From positions 1-64,000 of the forward strand of contig NZ_LZJK01000039.1 in NCBI RefSeq assembly GCF_001667945.1: 64,000 nucleotides of DNA, written 5' to 3'. The translations under genes were made by a program, and so were the position numbers. Of the stretch, positions 62,744 to 64,000 are shown piece by piece; the stretch's first letter is position 1; each line of letters begins with the position of its first letter. The DNA is from Mycolicibacter sinensis. GTDB taxonomy: Bacteria; Actinomycetota; Actinomycetes; Mycobacteriales; Mycobacteriaceae. A model generated the notes under the pieces. That model was not told the DNA's origin. It saw only the letters and a program-made list of their open reading frames with translations, and made no database searches.

Positions 62744-64000
62744 GGGTGATGGCCAACGTGTCGATGGTGATGAACCTCGACAAGTGCATCGGTTGCCACA
62801 CCTGCACGGTCACCTGCAAGCAGGTGTGGACCAACCGTCCCGGCACCGAGTACGTCTACTTCAACAACGTCGAGACCAAGCCGGGCATCGGCTACCCGAA
62901 ACGCTATGAGGACCAGAACCAATGGCACGGCGGCTGGACGTTGGACCGCAAAGGCCGGCTGCAGCTTCGGGCCGGTGGCCGGCTGCGCAAGCTGTTGTCG
63001 ATCTTCTACAACCCGGACCTGCCGAGCATCGACGACTACGGCGACCCCTGGACCTATGACTATCAGACCGTCATCGACGCACCGCTGGGCACACCGAACC
63101 CCACAGCGCATTCCATCTCCGCGCTGACCGGCCGTGACATGAAAGTGAAGTGGGGCAGCAACTTCGACGATGATCTCGCCGGCGCTCCCGAGCTGGCTCC
63201 GGGCGACCCCGACCTCGCGGGCCTGGAAGAACAGGTGAAGATGGAGTTCGAAGAGGTCTTCATGTTCTACCTGCCGCGGATCTGCGAGCACTGCCTCAAC
63301 CCGTCATGTGTCGCCTCCTGTCCCTCCGGGGCGATGTACAAACGCGCCGAAGACGGCATCGTGCTGGTCGATCAGGACAGGTGCCGAGGCTGGCGGTTCT
63401 GTGTGTCAGGCTGCCCGTACAAGAAGGTCTACTTCAACCACCGCACCGGCAAGGCCGAGAAATGCACCTTCTGCTATCCCCGCATCGAACAAGCACTGCC
63501 CACCATCTGCTCGGAGACCTGCGTGGGCCGGCTGCGTTACCTCGGGTTGTTCCTCTACGACGCCGACAAGCTGCTCGACGCCGCGGCCGTCCCGGATGTG
63601 CAGGACCTCTACGAAGCCCAGCTCGGGGTGTTTCTGGACCCACACGATCCCGACGTGCAGGCCGCCGCCGAACGCGACGGTATCCCGCACGACTGGATCG
63701 AGGCAGCCAAACGCTCACCGTGCTACGAGCTGGCCGTACGCCACCGGGTGGCGCTGCCGTTGCACCCGGAATACCGTACGCTGCCGATGGTTTGGTACAT
63801 CCCGCCACTGTCACCGGTCGCCGACGTGGTGAGCGCCCAAGGCTACGACGTCGACAACCCGGACAAGGTGTTCGCCACCATCGACGCGCTGCGCATTCCG
63901 GTTGAATACCTGGCCAACCTGTTCACCGCGGGCGATGCCGACGTGGTGCGCACGGTGCTGCGAAAGCTCGCCGCGGTGCGGGCCATCCAGCGGGCAGGCC
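62740..64000 (+). CDS. narH: Respiratory nitrate reductase beta subunit, truncated by the window end
   Basis: The first 420 residues of NarH, the electron-transfer subunit between NarI and NarG. The iron-sulphur ligands are visible: LDKCIGCHTCTVTC (Cys16, 19, 22, 26), ICEHCLNPSCVASCP, and CRGWRFCVSGCPYKK, in which a Trp replaces one Cys, the hallmark of the [3Fe-4S] centre. The fourth set is CTFCYPR with CSETC. The frame has no stop before the edge; narJ and narI are expected beyond. The start overlaps the narG stop. Confidence 0.96.
   Translation, partial: MRVMANVSMVMNLDKCIGCHTCTVTCKQVWTNRPGTEYVYFNNVETKPGIGYPKRYEDQNQWHGGWTLDRKGRLQLRAGGRLRKLLSIFYNPDLPSIDDYGDPWTYDYQTVIDAPLGTPNPTAHSISALTGRDMKVKWGSNFDDDLAGAPELAPGDPDLAGLEEQVKMEFEEVFMFYLPRICEHCLNPSCVASCPSGAMYKRAEDGIVLVDQDRCRGWRFCVSGCPYKKVYFNHRTGKAEKCTFCYPRIEQALPTICSETCVGRLRYLGLFLYDADKLLDAAAVPDVQDLYEAQLGVFLDPHDPDVQAAAERDGIPHDWIEAAKRSPCYELAVRHRVALPLHPEYRTLPMVWYIPPLSPVADVVSAQGYDVDNPDKVFATIDALRIPVEYLANLFTAGDADVVRTVLRKLAAVRAIQRAG

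Overview
The window is mycobacterial. It is GC-rich, with MmpS/MmpL lipid exporters, a PPE protein, mycolic-acid cyclopropane-synthase-family methyltransferases, a KasB-type ketosynthase, a MazEF9-type toxin-antitoxin pair, a homologue of the CBM2 protein Rv1987 and a membrane-type nitrate reductase. Gene order does not match M. tuberculosis: isocitrate lyase 2, a FAAL, Tpx and an AraC regulator are present, but between genes that lie far apart there. I cannot name the species. No tRNA, rRNA, CRISPR array or insertion sequence was seen.

Layout. 1-5 kb: the end of an unknown protein, an SDR, an HD-domain enzyme, long-form isocitrate lyase (ICL2) and a small membrane protein. 5-18 kb: a lipid-export locus, mmpS-mmpL-tetR-FAAL-PPE running right and a second mmpL-mmpS pair with its own TetR running left. 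A second divergent module follows, a PF10118 diiron-type hydrolase plus a polytopic membrane protein, with a palindromic operator in between. 18-30 kb: mixed housekeeping and accessory genes, including mazEF9, an NHL-repeat lipoprotein, a crotonase, a NYN protein, an AraC regulator, a methyltransferase, a flavoprotein, a lytic transglycosylase, a FKBP lipoprotein, a zeta-type toxin-antitoxin pair without ordinary start codons, and Tpx. 30.7-35.6 kb: one leftward operon, cmaA2-like, umaA-like, kasB-like, mmaA2-like and mmaA4-like, for mycolic acid elongation and decoration. 36-40 kb: a LLM flavoprotein, a fatty-acid-hydroxylase-family enzyme with its GntR regulator, and a CBM2-only secreted protein. 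40.7-44.1 kb: an accessory patch with a decayed mazEF copy, an intact mazEF paralogue, tiny membrane proteins, a hemerythrin-like protein, a tandem-repeat secreted protein and two nearly identical palindromes. 44-51 kb: HrpA, an SDR, small secreted proteins and a methyltransferase. 51-64 kb: aconitase, an unusual urease operon (ureABCFDG) and narGH, which runs off the right edge.

The largest theme is cell-envelope lipid: two exporter pairs around an acyl-AMP ligase, plus the mycolate operon with an embedded KasB paralogue. The second is nitrogen: urease and nitrate reductase side by side, where the urease has an N-terminally extended beta subunit and an alanine in place of the active-site flap cysteine. 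The third is toxin-antitoxin turnover, with three pairs and one remnant. All homology statements rest on recognising motifs by eye; no search was run.
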